Shown here piece by piece: positions 24,541 through 33,610 of a DNA stretch of 64,000 bases; the first letter of the stretch is position 1; every line of letters starts with the position of its first letter. Source of the stretch: Paenibacillus sp. V4I3 (GTDB lineage Bacteria; Bacillota; Bacilli; Paenibacillales; NBRC-103111); NCBI RefSeq assembly GCF_030817215.1, contig NZ_JAUSZA010000001.1, positions 4,376,501 to 4,440,500 of the forward strand. The letters are read 5' to 3'. Below the pieces are notes generated by a model. That model was not told the origin of the DNA. It saw only the letters and a list, made by a program, of their open reading frames with translations, and searched no databases. Both the position numbers and the translations under genes were made by a program.

Positions 24541-27500
24541 ATGACCAAAACACCGATACAAGAGCAGCTTAAAAAGAAGATCATGATCCTAGATGGTGCC
24601 ATGGGTACAATGATTCAGCAAGAGAACTTAACCGCTGATGATTTCGGAAGCGATGATCTAGACGGGTGTAATGAAATTCTATGTGTAACACGTCCGGACG
24701 TTATCCGCAAAATTCATGAAGCTTACTTCGCCGCGGGCGCTGATATGATAGAAACGAATACATTCGGGACTACGAGTGTGGTATTAGCTGAATATGATTT
24801 GCAAGACCGTCATCGCGAGTTAAATCTTGCTGCAGCTAAAATTGCCATCGAGGCAGCGAATAAATATTCGACACCTGAGTGGCCTCGTTATGTTATCGGA
24901 GCCATGGGTCCTACGACCAAAACGTTGTCGGTAACCGGTGGAGTAACATTCGCTCAACTAGAGGAGAGCTATTACGAGCAAGCGTTAGCTCTCGTTGAAG
25001 CGGGGGTGGATGCACTTCTTTTGGAAACTTCTCAAGACACTCTGAACGTAAAAGCAGGCAGTATCGGAATTCGCAGAGCGTATGAAACATTGGGTGTTGA
25101 ACTTCCGATAATGATCTCGGGTACCATTGAACCGATGGGCACAACGCTAGCCGGTCAAAATATTGAATCCTTCTATATTTCTTTGGAACATTTGAAGCCT
25201 ATTTCAATGGGTTTGAACTGTGCTACAGGCCCTGAATTTATGAGGGATCATATCCGAACGTTGTCTGATATTGCTGGAACAGCGATTAGTTGTTATCCGA
25301 ATGCCGGTTTGCCGGACGAGAACGGACATTACCACGAGTCTCCCGAATCTTTGGCTAAAAAGATGGCCGGATTTGCTGAGCAAGGCTGGCTCAATATTGC
25401 CGGGGGCTGTTGTGGGACAACGCCAGAACATATTCGTGCAATGGCCGAGACATTATCTCAGTATAAGCCAAGAACGCAATATGGTACGCATTTACCTGCT
25501 GTCTCAGGGATTGAAACGTTATTTATCGAGCCAGAAAATCGTCCTATCATGGTTGGCGAGCGGACCAATATTTCAGGTTCACGAAAATTCAAACGCCTGA
25601 TTAAAGAAGGGAAGTTTGAAGAGGGCTCTGAAATTGCACGTAATCAAGTTAAGAACGGCGCTCATGTTATTGATATTAACCTGCAGGATACTGACATTGA
25701 CGAGGCTTATGCTGTTGAAGAGTTCATGCAGCAGGTTGTGAAGAAAGTCAAAGTTCCGTTAATGATTGACTCGACCTATGACCACATCATTGAGCTTGGA
25801 CTTAAGTACTCCCAAGGTAAGGCGATCATTAACTCCATTAACTTGGAGGATGGCGAAACGAAGTTCGAAGGGATTTTACCTTTAATCAAACGTTACGGGG
25901 CTGCCGTTGTTTGTATTCTCATTGATGAACGAGGCCAAGCCGTTTCGCGTGAAGCGAAGATCGAAGTGGCGACGCGGTCCTACGAGCTTTTGACAGAGAA
26001 GTATGGCATGAATCCTGAGGATATTATATTTGATCCGAATATGTTCCCAGTAGGCTCTGGGGATCCGCAGTATATCGGTTCCGCCGTAGAGACGATTGAG
26101 GGCATCAAGCTGATTAAAGCTAAATATCCTGCAGCAAAAACGATTCTTGGCTTAAGTAATATCTCTTTCGGTTTACCTGACGCTGGGCGTGAAGTACTGA
26201 ATTCCGTCTATTTGTATCACTGTACGAAGGCAGGCCTAGATTATGCTATTGTGAATACAGAGAAACTGGAGCGTTACGCTTCCATCCCGGATACAGAACG
26301 CCAATTAGCTGAAGAGCTTATTTACAATACGAATGATGAGACATTGGCAAAGTTCGTTGCCCATTTCCGTGAGAAAAAAGTGGAGAAGAAAGAGAAGATT
26401 TCGAATCTGTCTCTGGAAGAAAGACTTGGCTCTTATGTCGTGGAGGGGACCAAGGAAGGGCTCATCCCTGATTTGGAAATTGCCTTACAGACTTATTCGC
26501 CGCTTGAAGTCATCAACGGACCGCTCATGAAGGGGATGGAGGAAGTTGGACGCCTCTTTAATGGCAATGAACTGATTGTGGCTGAGGTTTTACAAAGTGC
26601 GGAAGTGATGAAGGCTTCAGTTAATTACCTGGAACCATTCATGGAGAAATCCGAAACAGCGGTTAAGGGGAAAATTATTCTAGCAACCGTTAAAGGTGAT
26701 GTCCACGATATCGGTAAAAATCTGGTCGAAATTATCCTATCGAACAATGGTTATAAAATCATTAATCTTGGGATTAAAGTACCTCCGGAACAAATTATTG
26801 AAGCTTACCGAAGAGAAAAGCCGGATGCAATTGGTTTATCAGGCTTGCTCGTGAAATCTGCGCAGCAAATGGTCATAACCGCGCAGGATTTACGCACGGC
26901 TGGTGTGGATGTGCCGATTCTGGTTGGTGGGGCTGCACTAACACGTAAATTCACCAAAACGCGTATTCAGCCTGAATACGAGGGTGTTGTCCTGTACGCG
27001 AAGGATGCGATGGACGGTTTAGATATTGCGAACCGATTAAGTGATCCTGAGCAGCGCAAGCGACTCATTCAGGAGCTGAGAGAGAGCCTGGAATCCGATG
27101 TTATGGATACCGGTAAGAAGGAAGAGAAAATGCCGGAGCTCACACGCGTGAGTTCGTCTGCTGTTTCCAAGGATCTTCCTGTGCAAGTGCCGCAGGATAC
27201 AGAACGCCATATCATGAGGGATTACCCGATTAGCCATCTGATGCCTTATGTCAACATGCAGATGCTGCTTGGACATCATCTTGGATTGAAAGGTAAAGTA
27301 GAGCAGCTGCTGAGCGACAAAGATACGAAAGCCCTTCAGTTGAGAGATACAGTGGATTCAATTCTATATGCTGCTCAGCATAATGGGATTATCAAAGCCC
27401 ACGGGATGTACCGTTTCTTCCCAGCACAATCCAGCGGCAACGATGTCATCGTGTATGACCCGCAGGATCACAGTAAAGTGCTAGAGACCTTCACTTTCCC

Positions 27501-27978
27501 GCGTCAGGATAAAGAACCATATCTTTGTTTATCCGATTACCTAAAGTCAGTAGAAAGCGGACAAATGGATTACGTCGGTTTCTTACTTGTTACGGCAGGG
27601 CATGATATAAATGAATTGGCTAAAGAATGGCGGGATAAAGGGGATTATTTGAAATCCCATGCCCTTCAGGCCACGGCACTTGAAATGGCTGAAGGATTTG
27701 CCGAGCGGATTCATCACATCATGCGAGATGTATGGGGGATAGCTGATCGAGTAGATATGACAATGCAGGAGAGATTTGGGGCTAAATATGTCGGACAACG
27801 GTTCTCCTTCGGTTACCCGGCATGTCCGAATCTCGAGGACCAAGCGAAATTGTTCAACTTGCTGAAGCCAGAGGATATAGGCGTAGAGTTAACGGAGTCA
27901 TTTATGATGGAGCCGGAAGCATCAGTTTCAGCGATCGTGTTTGCCCATAAGGAAGCTCGTTACTTCAACGTAGGATAG
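24541..27978 (+). CDS. metH: Cobalamin-dependent methionine synthase
   Basis: A 1145-residue enzyme that transfers the methyl group of 5-methyltetrahydrofolate through cob(I)alamin to homocysteine. In order: homocysteine-binding barrel (about 1-315) with zinc ligands C227 (GLNCATGP) and C290-C291 (GGCCGTT); pterin-binding barrel (about 335-600, starting MVGERTNISGS); B12 cap and Rossmann domain (about 640-860) with the axial ligand H722 in DVHDIGKN; reactivation domain (about 915-1145) with the AdoMet-binding RFSFGYPACP. All modules are intact. ATG 24541 follows AAAGGGAG; a TTG at 24523 lies before it. It is monocistronic, bounded by its own promoter and terminator. Confidence 0.97.
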   Translation: MTKTPIQEQLKKKIMILDGAMGTMIQQENLTADDFGSDDLDGCNEILCVTRPDVIRKIHEAYFAAGADMIETNTFGTTSVVLAEYDLQDRHRELNLAAAKIAIEAANKYSTPEWPRYVIGAMGPTTKTLSVTGGVTFAQLEESYYEQALALVEAGVDALLLETSQDTLNVKAGSIGIRRAYETLGVELPIMISGTIEPMGTTLAGQNIESFYISLEHLKPISMGLNCATGPEFMRDHIRTLSDIAGTAISCYPNAGLPDENGHYHESPESLAKKMAGFAEQGWLNIAGGCCGTTPEHIRAMAETLSQYKPRTQYGTHLPAVSGIETLFIEPENRPIMVGERTNISGSRKFKRLIKEGKFEEGSEIARNQVKNGAHVIDINLQDTDIDEAYAVEEFMQQVVKKVKVPLMIDSTYDHIIELGLKYSQGKAIINSINLEDGETKFEGILPLIKRYGAAVVCILIDERGQAVSREAKIEVATRSYELLTEKYGMNPEDIIFDPNMFPVGSGDPQYIGSAVETIEGIKLIKAKYPAAKTILGLSNISFGLPDAGREVLNSVYLYHCTKAGLDYAIVNTEKLERYASIPDTERQLAEELIYNTNDETLAKFVAHFREKKVEKKEKISNLSLEERLGSYVVEGTKEGLIPDLEIALQTYSPLEVINGPLMKGMEEVGRLFNGNELIVAEVLQSAEVMKASVNYLEPFMEKSETAVKGKIILATVKGDVHDIGKNLVEIILSNNGYKIINLGIKVPPEQIIEAYRREKPDAIGLSGLLVKSAQQMVITAQDLRTAGVDVPILVGGAALTRKFTKTRIQPEYEGVVLYAKDAMDGLDIANRLSDPEQRKRLIQELRESLESDVMDTGKKEEKMPELTRVSSSAVSKDLPVQVPQDTERHIMRDYPISHLMPYVNMQMLLGHHLGLKGKVEQLLSDKDTKALQLRDTVDSILYAAQHNGIIKAHGMYRFFPAQSSGNDVIVYDPQDHSKVLETFTFPRQDKEPYLCLSDYLKSVESGQMDYVGFLLVTAGHDINELAKEWRDKGDYLKSHALQATALEMAEGFAERIHHIMRDVWGIADRVDMTMQERFGAKYVGQRFSFGYPACPNLEDQAKLFNLLKPEDIGVELTESFMMEPEASVSAIVFAHKEARYFNVG

Positions 27979-27990
27979 AAAGCTTATGTA

Positions 27991-28047
27991 TAAAGCGAGG
28001 CAGCTTATACGAACTACATGGTTCGTCGGCGTCCTCGCTTTACATTT
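27991..28047 (+). terminator. Rho-independent terminator of metH
   Basis: TAAAGCGAGG (27991-28000) with CCTCGCTTTA (28033-28042), containing an inner perfect ACGAAC/GTTCGT hairpin; the U-tract is weak (CATTTT). Confidence 0.75.
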
Positions 28048-28083
28048 TGGCATCGTGATTTTAGATAGAATGGAGTTTAGATC

Positions 28084-29013
28084 GTGGACTTGTATTTTTT
28101 GGGTACGGGGGCGGGTATGCCCTCCAAACAACGAAATGTCACCTCAATAGCATTAAACTTGCTTGATGAACGTGGAACCTATTGGCTGTTCGACTGTGGA
28201 GAAGGGACGCAACAGCAGATTCTGAATTCTCCAGTGAAATTGGGACGAACGGAGATGCTTTTCATCACGCATCTGCATGGGGACCATTTGTACGGTCTAC
28301 CTGGTTTGTTAACGAGTCGTTCCTATTTAGGAGGAGATACACCTCTTACGCTATATGGACCGCGGGGTCTGAAGAGCTTTGTTGAGACGGCCCTCTCAGT
28401 AAGCGGGGCTCATTTAACGTATACGCTGCAAATCGTGGAAATTGAGGAAGAAGGTCTGATTTTCGAAGATGAAACCTTCCAAGTCGAGACGGCACGACTA
28501 GAGCATCGCATTGAATGCTTCGGTTTCAGAGTGATAGAGAAAGATCAACCCGGCAAGCTTATGCAGGAAAAACTAACGGAACTCGGCATCCCGGCGGGTC
28601 CGCTTTATGGTAAATTGAAGCAAGGCCAATCCGTCCAGTTGGAGGATGGTCGTACGCTTCATGGGACTGATTTTCTAGGCGCTCCAATACCGGGGCGCAT
28701 CGTCGTTATTCTTGGTGACACGCGCTACTGCAGCGGGGCTCAGCACTTGGCAAGAGGCGCTGATGTGCTTGTGCACGAGGCCACATTCGCCATGGACAAG
28801 CAGGAGCTTGCGTATTCGTTTGATCATGCCACTTCGATCGACGCGGCAAGAACTGCGCAGGAAGCGGGAGCGAATGCGCTGATCATGACTCATATTAGCT
28901 CGCGATATCAGGGGGATGCCGTAATGGAGCTTTTGCAAGAGGCTCAAAAGATTCACATCAATAGCTACATAGCTAAGGATTTCTGGGGCTTTGACGTGCC
29001 GCGCAAAGGGTAA
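28084..29013 (+). CDS. rnz: Ribonuclease Z
   Basis: A 309-residue metallo-beta-lactamase-fold endonuclease that matures the 3' ends of CCA-less tRNA precursors. The metal motif is H63-LHGDH68; later His/Asp ligands are in GDTRYC and HEATF, and the terminal His is in MTHISSRY. The flexible-arm region that clamps tRNA lies around 150-175. It starts with GTG 28084, with GGAG upstream. It is alone between the metH and tlp terminators. Confidence 0.96.
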   Translation: MDLYFLGTGAGMPSKQRNVTSIALNLLDERGTYWLFDCGEGTQQQILNSPVKLGRTEMLFITHLHGDHLYGLPGLLTSRSYLGGDTPLTLYGPRGLKSFVETALSVSGAHLTYTLQIVEIEEEGLIFEDETFQVETARLEHRIECFGFRVIEKDQPGKLMQEKLTELGIPAGPLYGKLKQGQSVQLEDGRTLHGTDFLGAPIPGRIVVILGDTRYCSGAQHLARGADVLVHEATFAMDKQELAYSFDHATSIDAARTAQEAGANALIMTHISSRYQGDAVMELLQEAQKIHINSYIAKDFWGFDVPRKG

Positions 29014-29050
29014 AAAAAGAAAAGCCACACCCGAATTTTGGAAGTGGCTT
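29012..29050 (-). terminator. Terminator of tlp, probably also used by rnz
   Basis: AAGCCAC (29022-29028) with GTGGCTT (29044-29050). On the minus strand it is followed by TTCTTTTTTTA, a good U-tract; on the plus strand by the weaker CTCGCTTTT. Confidence 0.8.
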
Positions 29051-29060
29051 CTCGCTTTTA

Positions 29061-29276
29061 TTATCTGTTCGATTCGTCTTTTTTCTCCTCGATGAAGCCG
29101 CTAATGCTTTCTTTACGGCGTTCATTCTTGGATTCGATGCTCTGTTTTTCCTCGGCAGTTATTTCATCTGCATGTTCGTCCAAGTAGTCCTCAGCTTCGC
29201 GCAAATTAGCCATCGTATGGTCGATGGCGTTCTGCAAACGGGCTGGATTATCTTCACGATTGTCTGGCTTTGCCAT
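29061..29276 (-). CDS. tlp: Small acid-soluble spore protein Tlp (thioredoxin-like)
   Basis: A 71-residue, highly charged helical protein of the Tlp family of minor small acid-soluble spore proteins. The family opening KPDNREDNPARLQNAI and the following MANLREAEDYLDEH are clear; the C-terminal part is Lys/Glu-rich. It is made in the forespore in Bacillus and despite its name has no CxxC. AAAGGGAGGGAAG precedes the ATG. Its presence confirms that the host forms endospores. No clear forespore-type promoter was identified. Confidence 0.92.
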   Translation of the reverse strand: MAKPDNREDNPARLQNAIDHTMANLREAEDYLDEHADEITAEEKQSIESKNERRKESISGFIEEKKDESNR

Positions 29277-29424
29277 AGTATTTCTTCCCTCCCTTTGAGG
29301 CGATAGATTGACATCCTGTTATACGATTCCACAAGGTGAATAAGATTATTCACTGTTTAAGAAGTCAATCTCCCTGATTTCCCACATACAATAAACAAAA
29401 TCCCACGTTAACCGAGGTGATCAT

Positions 29425-29526
29425 ATGGAAATTACACTTGCCGAAGTGCTGCTTTCTATTTTTATGTCCTCGATTTTTTGTGTTATGTTTAGGGAAATAC
29501 GAAATTATTACAGAGACTCAGGATAG
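29425..29526 (+). CDS. 33-residue membrane peptide upstream of the cidA-like gene
   Basis: An ATG with GAGGTGAT at 7-base spacing opens a 33-codon frame: a hydrophobic segment (about 5-22, EVLLSIFMSSIFCVMF) followed by a charged REIRNYYRDSG tail. It is predicted to be a single-pass membrane peptide and ends in TAG at 29524-29526, overlapping a possible GTG start of the next frame. No family is recognised. It may be a leader coupling translation to cidA, or a small holin-accessory protein. The good ribosome binding site is the main support. Confidence 0.55.
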   Translation: MEITLAEVLLSIFMSSIFCVMFREIRNYYRDSG

Positions 29527-29555
29527 TGCTGCTCGCAGCTGGATTGGAGAATTTT

Positions 29556-29906
29556 ATGCTCGGTTTTGCTATATTACTAAGCTTTAATTTCTTAGGTTAT
29601 GTGATTCAGATGAGCCTGCACCTGCCGCTGCCAGGCAACGTGATCGGGCTCATTCTTTTTACCGCGGCTTTGTTCACTAAGCTCGTAAAGCTGGCTTGGG
29701 TGGAAGAAGCGGCTTCGCTGTTGACGAGGCATATGATGCTCTTTTTTATTCCTTTTACGGTTGGCGTTCTAGCCTTTATTCCGATCATTGGAGCTAATTG
29801 GCTTGCTATTTGCGGCGGGACTGTTGGTGCAATGGTGGCTGTTCTTGTAGTAACGGGTTGGGTATCGTCAAAGTTAGGACAGGAGAGTAACAAATATGGC
29901 GAATAG
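29556..29906 (+). CDS. cidA: CidA/LrgA family holin-like membrane protein
   Basis: A 116-residue protein with four membrane helices. The family hallmark LPLPGNVIGLILF (compare H-x-P-x-P-G-x-x-x-G in CidA/LrgA) lies after the first helix, then MLFFIPFTVGVLAF. Members act like holins in programmed death or in pyruvate/metabolite transport with their partner. I place the start at ATG 29556 (TTGGAG 6 bases upstream); a GTG at 29526 overlapping the preceding micro-ORF stop would add 10 residues. It overlaps the lrgB-type gene by 11 bases. Confidence 0.88.
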   Translation: MLGFAILLSFNFLGYVIQMSLHLPLPGNVIGLILFTAALFTKLVKLAWVEEAASLLTRHMMLFFIPFTVGVLAFIPIIGANWLAICGGTVGAMVAVLVVTGWVSSKLGQESNKYGE

Positions 29907-30585
29907 CATACTGCAGCATCCATTGTTTGGTCTTTCTCTAAGTGTAATCAGCTATGCGTTAGCCAATTTGTTGTACCAACGATGGCGGTTTATGCACCCT
30001 CTTTTTAGTTGTACGGGGTTCATTATCCTTGTATTAGTATGCTTTCGTATTCCTTATGAGGACTTTAAACGAGGGGCTGACGTGCTGACGCTTTTACTAG
30101 GGCCTGCTACAGTTGCGTTAGGCGTACCTCTCTACAAATATAAAGAATTAATACGTAGAAATTTGGCGCGTGTCTTGATAAGTGTTTTAGCGGGTTCAAT
30201 TACAGGCATTTCAGCTAGTGCAGCCATTGTGGGGTTATTAGGAGGAAGTCAGGCCATTATCCTAAGTATGCTTCCCAAATCGGTAAGCTCGGCCATCTCA
30301 ATTGAAATAGCCGCGCGGTTAGGCGCGATTCCGGAATTAACAGCGGTATTAACCACTTTAACTGGGCTGATGGGCAGTATGTTTGGTACTCGGATCTTGA
30401 GTTGGTTTCGAATTAGAGATGATATCTCGATCGGCATTGCAATTGGAACAGCGGCTCATGGCATTGGAACAGCCAAAGTATTCAAGGATTCTGAGCAGCA
30501 GGGAGGATTTGCTGGATTATCCATGGGGATTTGTGGGATTATGACTTCGATTTTATTTATACCCATTTACATGTGGTTAAAATAG
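29896..30585 (+). CDS. lrgB: CidB/LrgB family membrane protein
   Basis: A 229-residue multi-pass protein of the LrgB/CidB family. The conserved GPATVALGVPLYK and LPKSVSSAISIEIA segments and the late GTAAHGIGTAKVF are all visible. It is the obligate partner of the CidA-like protein encoded just upstream: its ATG lies inside the end of that gene, with GGAGAG as ribosome binding site. The pair probably forms a membrane complex acting in autolysis control or in export/import of small organic acids; which of the two roles cannot be told. A perfect terminator follows. Confidence 0.92.
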   Translation: MANSILQHPLFGLSLSVISYALANLLYQRWRFMHPLFSCTGFIILVLVCFRIPYEDFKRGADVLTLLLGPATVALGVPLYKYKELIRRNLARVLISVLAGSITGISASAAIVGLLGGSQAIILSMLPKSVSSAISIEIAARLGAIPELTAVLTTLTGLMGSMFGTRILSWFRIRDDISIGIAIGTAAHGIGTAKVFKDSEQQGGFAGLSMGICGIMTSILFIPIYMWLK

Positions 30586-30601
30586 TGCTGTGCATGTTGA
30601 G

Positions 30602-30638
30602 GAACAGAGCTCGTAATAAGAGCTCTGTTCTTTTTTTT
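30602..30638 (+). terminator. Rho-independent terminator of the cidA-lrgB unit
   Basis: Perfect 11-base stem GAACAGAGCTC with GAGCTCTGTTC, loop GTAATAA, and a run of eight T. Confidence 0.95.
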
Positions 30639-30660
30639 AGCCACAAATACGTAAAGAGTA

Positions 30661-30709
30661 TTCACGAAATATTACAAATTCTTAATAACACGAAAACGAA
30701 CACTTAATA
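30661..30709. promoter_or_regulatory. Pho-box-like direct repeats upstream of the N-acyltransferase
   Basis: TTCACG (30661), ATTACA (30671), TTAATA (30682) and TTAATA (30704) lie at about 11-base steps (the last two are 22 apart) and fit the Bacillus PhoP repeat TTHAYA by five or six of six positions. The stretch is AT-rich, so chance matches are likely and the call is weak. Confidence 0.25.
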
Positions 30710-30760
30710 ATCCTCTGCTAATCTTGAGTTATTAGACTCCAGTTGATAGGCGTGAGGAAG

Positions 30761-31531
30761 ATGAGTGGACCACTTCTGAATACGGCGCCCCAGCATGCCA
30801 AGCTGTCGGTTAGGCTTGCAAGCAGCGCACAAGAGATTGAGCAGGCTATGCGACTTAGGTATCAAGTTTTCGTCGAGGAAGAGAAGAACATGAGGATGCT
30901 GAATGAGCAGGGGCTTGAGAAAGACGTCTACGATGCTTACTGTGATCATCTCATTGTGAAAGATATCGAAACCGAGCAAGTGATCGGTACTTATCGGTTA
31001 CTGCCTGGGGATCGAGCTTTGAGCGGGATCGGATTTTATTCCGAAACTGAATTTGATCTTACGGCCTATTCAGAATTGAAAAGTCAAACGCTGGAGCTTG
31101 GACGGAGCTGTATTGCTCCCGAATATCGTGGTGGAAAAGCGATTCAACTCCTTTGGGAAGGCATTGCTGGTTATATTAGCGAGCGGAATTATACGCATTT
31201 AATTGGTTGTGCGAGTGTGCATGTGGGCAATTTGGAGGAACTCAATTTGATCTACTCGATGCTGCGCCAGAAGCAAGTGATAACAGACCGATTCGGTATT
31301 GAACCACTTGCTACGCATCGAATCCCTGGCCTTACTCGAATGGAAATCGATAGCAATGAAAAAGAGCTGTTCCGTAAACTGCCGCCTCTGATGAAAGGCT
31401 ATCAATGGCTCGGAGCGGAGATTGGCGGAGACCCGGCATATGATGAGCTATTTGAGACCGTAGATTTCTTTATTATTTTACAAAAAGATCGGGTTACACG
31501 TCGTTATAAACGCCACTTTCTGACTACTTAA
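30761..31531 (+). CDS. GNAT-type N-acyltransferase (OlsB/hemolysin-like)
   Basis: A 256-residue protein resembling the OlsB/PlsC-associated and autoinducer-synthase-like N-acyltransferases. It opens with MRLRYQVFVEEE and contains VIGTYRLLP, TLELGRSCIAPEYRGG and HLIGCASVHV, the GNAT-fold core shared with acyl-ACP-dependent N-acylases. Such enzymes acylate an amino group, for example of ornithine, using acyl-ACP. The C-terminal third (about 185-256) is distinct. The start is uncertain: ATG 30761 has GAGG only 3 bases before it; TTG 30743 and GTG 30752 are in frame. An acyltransferase-like gene follows 20 bases after its stop, suggesting a joint lipid-making unit. Confidence 0.75.
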   Translation: MSGPLLNTAPQHAKLSVRLASSAQEIEQAMRLRYQVFVEEEKNMRMLNEQGLEKDVYDAYCDHLIVKDIETEQVIGTYRLLPGDRALSGIGFYSETEFDLTAYSELKSQTLELGRSCIAPEYRGGKAIQLLWEGIAGYISERNYTHLIGCASVHVGNLEELNLIYSMLRQKQVITDRFGIEPLATHRIPGLTRMEIDSNEKELFRKLPPLMKGYQWLGAEIGGDPAYDELFETVDFFIILQKDRVTRRYKRHFLTT

Positions 31532-31551
31532 GCAGGTAAGGAGGACTTACC

Positions 31552-32544
31552 TTGTATGAATGGATTGCCAAGCTGACGTTGAATGAACGTAGGCTGCATC
31601 GCATCGAGAGAGTGCTCTGTGTTTATCCCATGTGGATGATGTCGGCTGCTTGTTCTATGTTAGCGTTTGTGCTTTATCGGGTATTCCGAAAAGGGTTTCT
31701 AAAGCGAGTGGAACACAATTTAATAGACTTACTAGGTGAAATGCCTAAGAGTTCATTAAAGGCTATTTCCAAGCATTATGTTCAAAATGTCGTGTATACA
31801 CTTTATGAAATTCTTTTCCTTTCTGTTCGGTTGAAAAAGCTTTATGCTAGTCACTTTAATGTGCAAGGTGAGGAACATCTACAAGAAGCACAGCATCAAG
31901 CGGAGGGTAAGGGATTCATTGTTTATGCACCTCATGTTGGCAACTTTTTCAACTATTATTGGTATTTGACTCAGAAGTTCGATTGCTTAACAGTGGCTTC
32001 AGCTGGAAGTCCTGAACTTAAACCTCTGTATATGAAGTTTGCCGCTATGGGTTGTAATGGCTTAGATTACGACAGTGTCCCCCCGTTGGAGCTGTATCGT
32101 ACATTGAAAAAGCACGTGCAGAGCGGCGGAGTTATTTTCATCCTCGGTGACTTCTGGAGACCGACATTTCCTTTATCGAGGTTATTTGGCCGACTGACTC
32201 GTACACCTGAAGGTGCAGCCATGTTAGCGCTAGAGCATCAAGTGCCAGTTGTACCTTTCTATGGATATCGCGTCAAAGGGTTTAAACATCGGTTAGTTTT
32301 TGGATCTCCTATGCATTTACACGAACAATTTGAGCGTACAGGACGTTCAGGACGTTCAGAACGTGCAGAGGCAAACTTGCTTTTGAATGCGTTCATGGAG
32401 CGTGTGATCCGTGAGCAGCCTTCGGCATGGTTTTATTGGTTTAATGTTCATGAACGGTGGGAGAAGGTCCCATCATCAGCTGCTAATAACACAAGTAACG
32501 ATGTGATCGGAAGTATAGATTTGACTACGGAAGCAGCAGGATGA
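31552..32544 (+). CDS. LpxL/HtrB-like lysophospholipid acyltransferase family protein
   Basis: A 330-residue membrane-associated protein of the lauroyl/myristoyl acyltransferase-like group. It has an N-terminal hydrophobic segment (about 22-44), a core [12 protein letters not shown] (from about 126), the [18 protein letters not shown] region, [18 protein letters not shown] and a C-terminal [14 protein letters not shown]. Bacillales make no lipid A, so the acceptor must be another lipid. The usual HxxxxE/D catalytic pair is not intact: after H128 the acidic position is Phe133. TTG 31552 with AAGGAGG is the start. It follows the N-acyltransferase by 20 bases and overlaps the next frame at its stop. 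Confidence 0.8.
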   Translation: MYEWIAKLTLNERRLHRIERVLCVYPMWMMSAACSMLAFVLYRVFRKGFLKRVEHNLIDLLGEMPKSSLKAISKHYVQNVVYTLYEILFLSVRLKKLYASHFNVQGEEHLQEAQHQAEGKGFIVYAPHVGNFFNYYWYLTQKFDCLTVASAGSPELKPLYMKFAAMGCNGLDYDSVPPLELYRTLKKHVQSGGVIFILGDFWRPTFPLSRLFGRLTRTPEGAAMLALEHQVPVVPFYGYRVKGFKHRLVFGSPMHLHEQFERTGRSGRSERAEANLLLNAFMERVIREQPSAWFYWFNVHERWEKVPSSAANNTSNDVIGSIDLTTEAAG

Positions 32545-32579
32545 CTCACACAACGACCAAAAGGATTGGTGATCGACAC

Positions 32580-33575
32580 ATGGACACTGGAAGCCACTTA
32601 TTGTTCGGCGTCACGTTAGCGGGATTGGCATGTTTGGAACCGGCCGTTGCACAGGAACCAGCGCTGGCCCATGCCATACTTGCAGGAACACTCATTGGTT
32701 CGCATGCCCCTGATTTTGACACCTTTGCACGTCTGAGAGGATATGCGAACTATGTTCGCGTTCATCGAGGGATCACACATTCGTTGCCGGCTTTGTTCAT
32801 TTGGCCCATCCTTCTAAGTTTGCCCCTTGCTGCCTTGTTTGGTGTATGGGAGCATCTGATTAGCTTATATCTATGGACTTTTGCAGCTGTAATGTTCCAC
32901 GTATTTCTAGATTTGTTCAATGTGTATGGCGTCCAGTGCTTCCGTCCATTTTCGCAGAAATGGTTCCATCTCGACACCCTCTGTCTCTATGAACCATTCT
33001 TATTTGTTCTTCATGGCCTTGGTGTCCTACTATGGTTGTTCATCTGGCAAGGAAATGGTGGCAGCCATATCGGAGAGGTATTCGCTTTGATATATGCGGC
33101 AACCTTCTTCTATATTGCAATAAGAACCTCGCAGCGCAATCGTTTCGTTAAGCTCGTAAAAAGTAAATTGAACCTCGCAGATGGCATCTGTCATCTCATT
33201 CCTAGCCTCAGTTGGTTTCAATGGCAATTCGTACTTGAGGATGACACATGTTTCTATCTAGGTGAGATCCGACATGGTCACGTATTGATTCAGGAGGAGT
33301 ATAGTAAAGCGGATTACAATCAGAACGATTCACATCCTATTGTTCAGGCAACCATGGCCACGGATGGTGTTCGTGCCTTCTTGCACTTCGCACAACGGAT
33401 TCACGTGTGTTGGAAAGAGAAGAACGATGGTTATGAGGTGCAGTGGCGCGATGTGCGATTCTGGCATAAACGTAAGCTCCCTTTCGGCGTCAATGTGCTG
33501 CTGGACCGGGACATGAACGTGGTCAGCGACACGCTCGGTTGGGATAAGAAGGCTTGGGACCCGCCGTATGTTTGA
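32580..33575 (+). CDS. DUF457 (YdjM/YfhO-like) membrane-bound metal-dependent hydrolase
   Basis: A 331-residue multi-pass membrane protein. The N-terminus MDTGSHLLFG, then GSHAPDFDT and HRGITHSL give the His/Asp metal signature of the DUF457 family; about four membrane helices follow, and a soluble C-terminal domain (about 190-331) of unknown type. B. subtilis YdjM/YfhO relatives are called inner-membrane hydrolases, some SOS- or phosphate-related, with no defined substrate. I choose ATG 32580, which gives the family N-terminus; ATG 32541 overlaps the acyltransferase stop and would add 13 residues. It ends at a bidirectional terminator. Confidence 0.85.
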   Translation: MDTGSHLLFGVTLAGLACLEPAVAQEPALAHAILAGTLIGSHAPDFDTFARLRGYANYVRVHRGITHSLPALFIWPILLSLPLAALFGVWEHLISLYLWTFAAVMFHVFLDLFNVYGVQCFRPFSQKWFHLDTLCLYEPFLFVLHGLGVLLWLFIWQGNGGSHIGEVFALIYAATFFYIAIRTSQRNRFVKLVKSKLNLADGICHLIPSLSWFQWQFVLEDDTCFYLGEIRHGHVLIQEEYSKADYNQNDSHPIVQATMATDGVRAFLHFAQRIHVCWKEKNDGYEVQWRDVRFWHKRKLPFGVNVLLDRDMNVVSDTLGWDKKAWDPPYV

Positions 33576-33610
33576 TAGATTTGAAATGAATGGATAAGGT
33601 TGAATATTCA

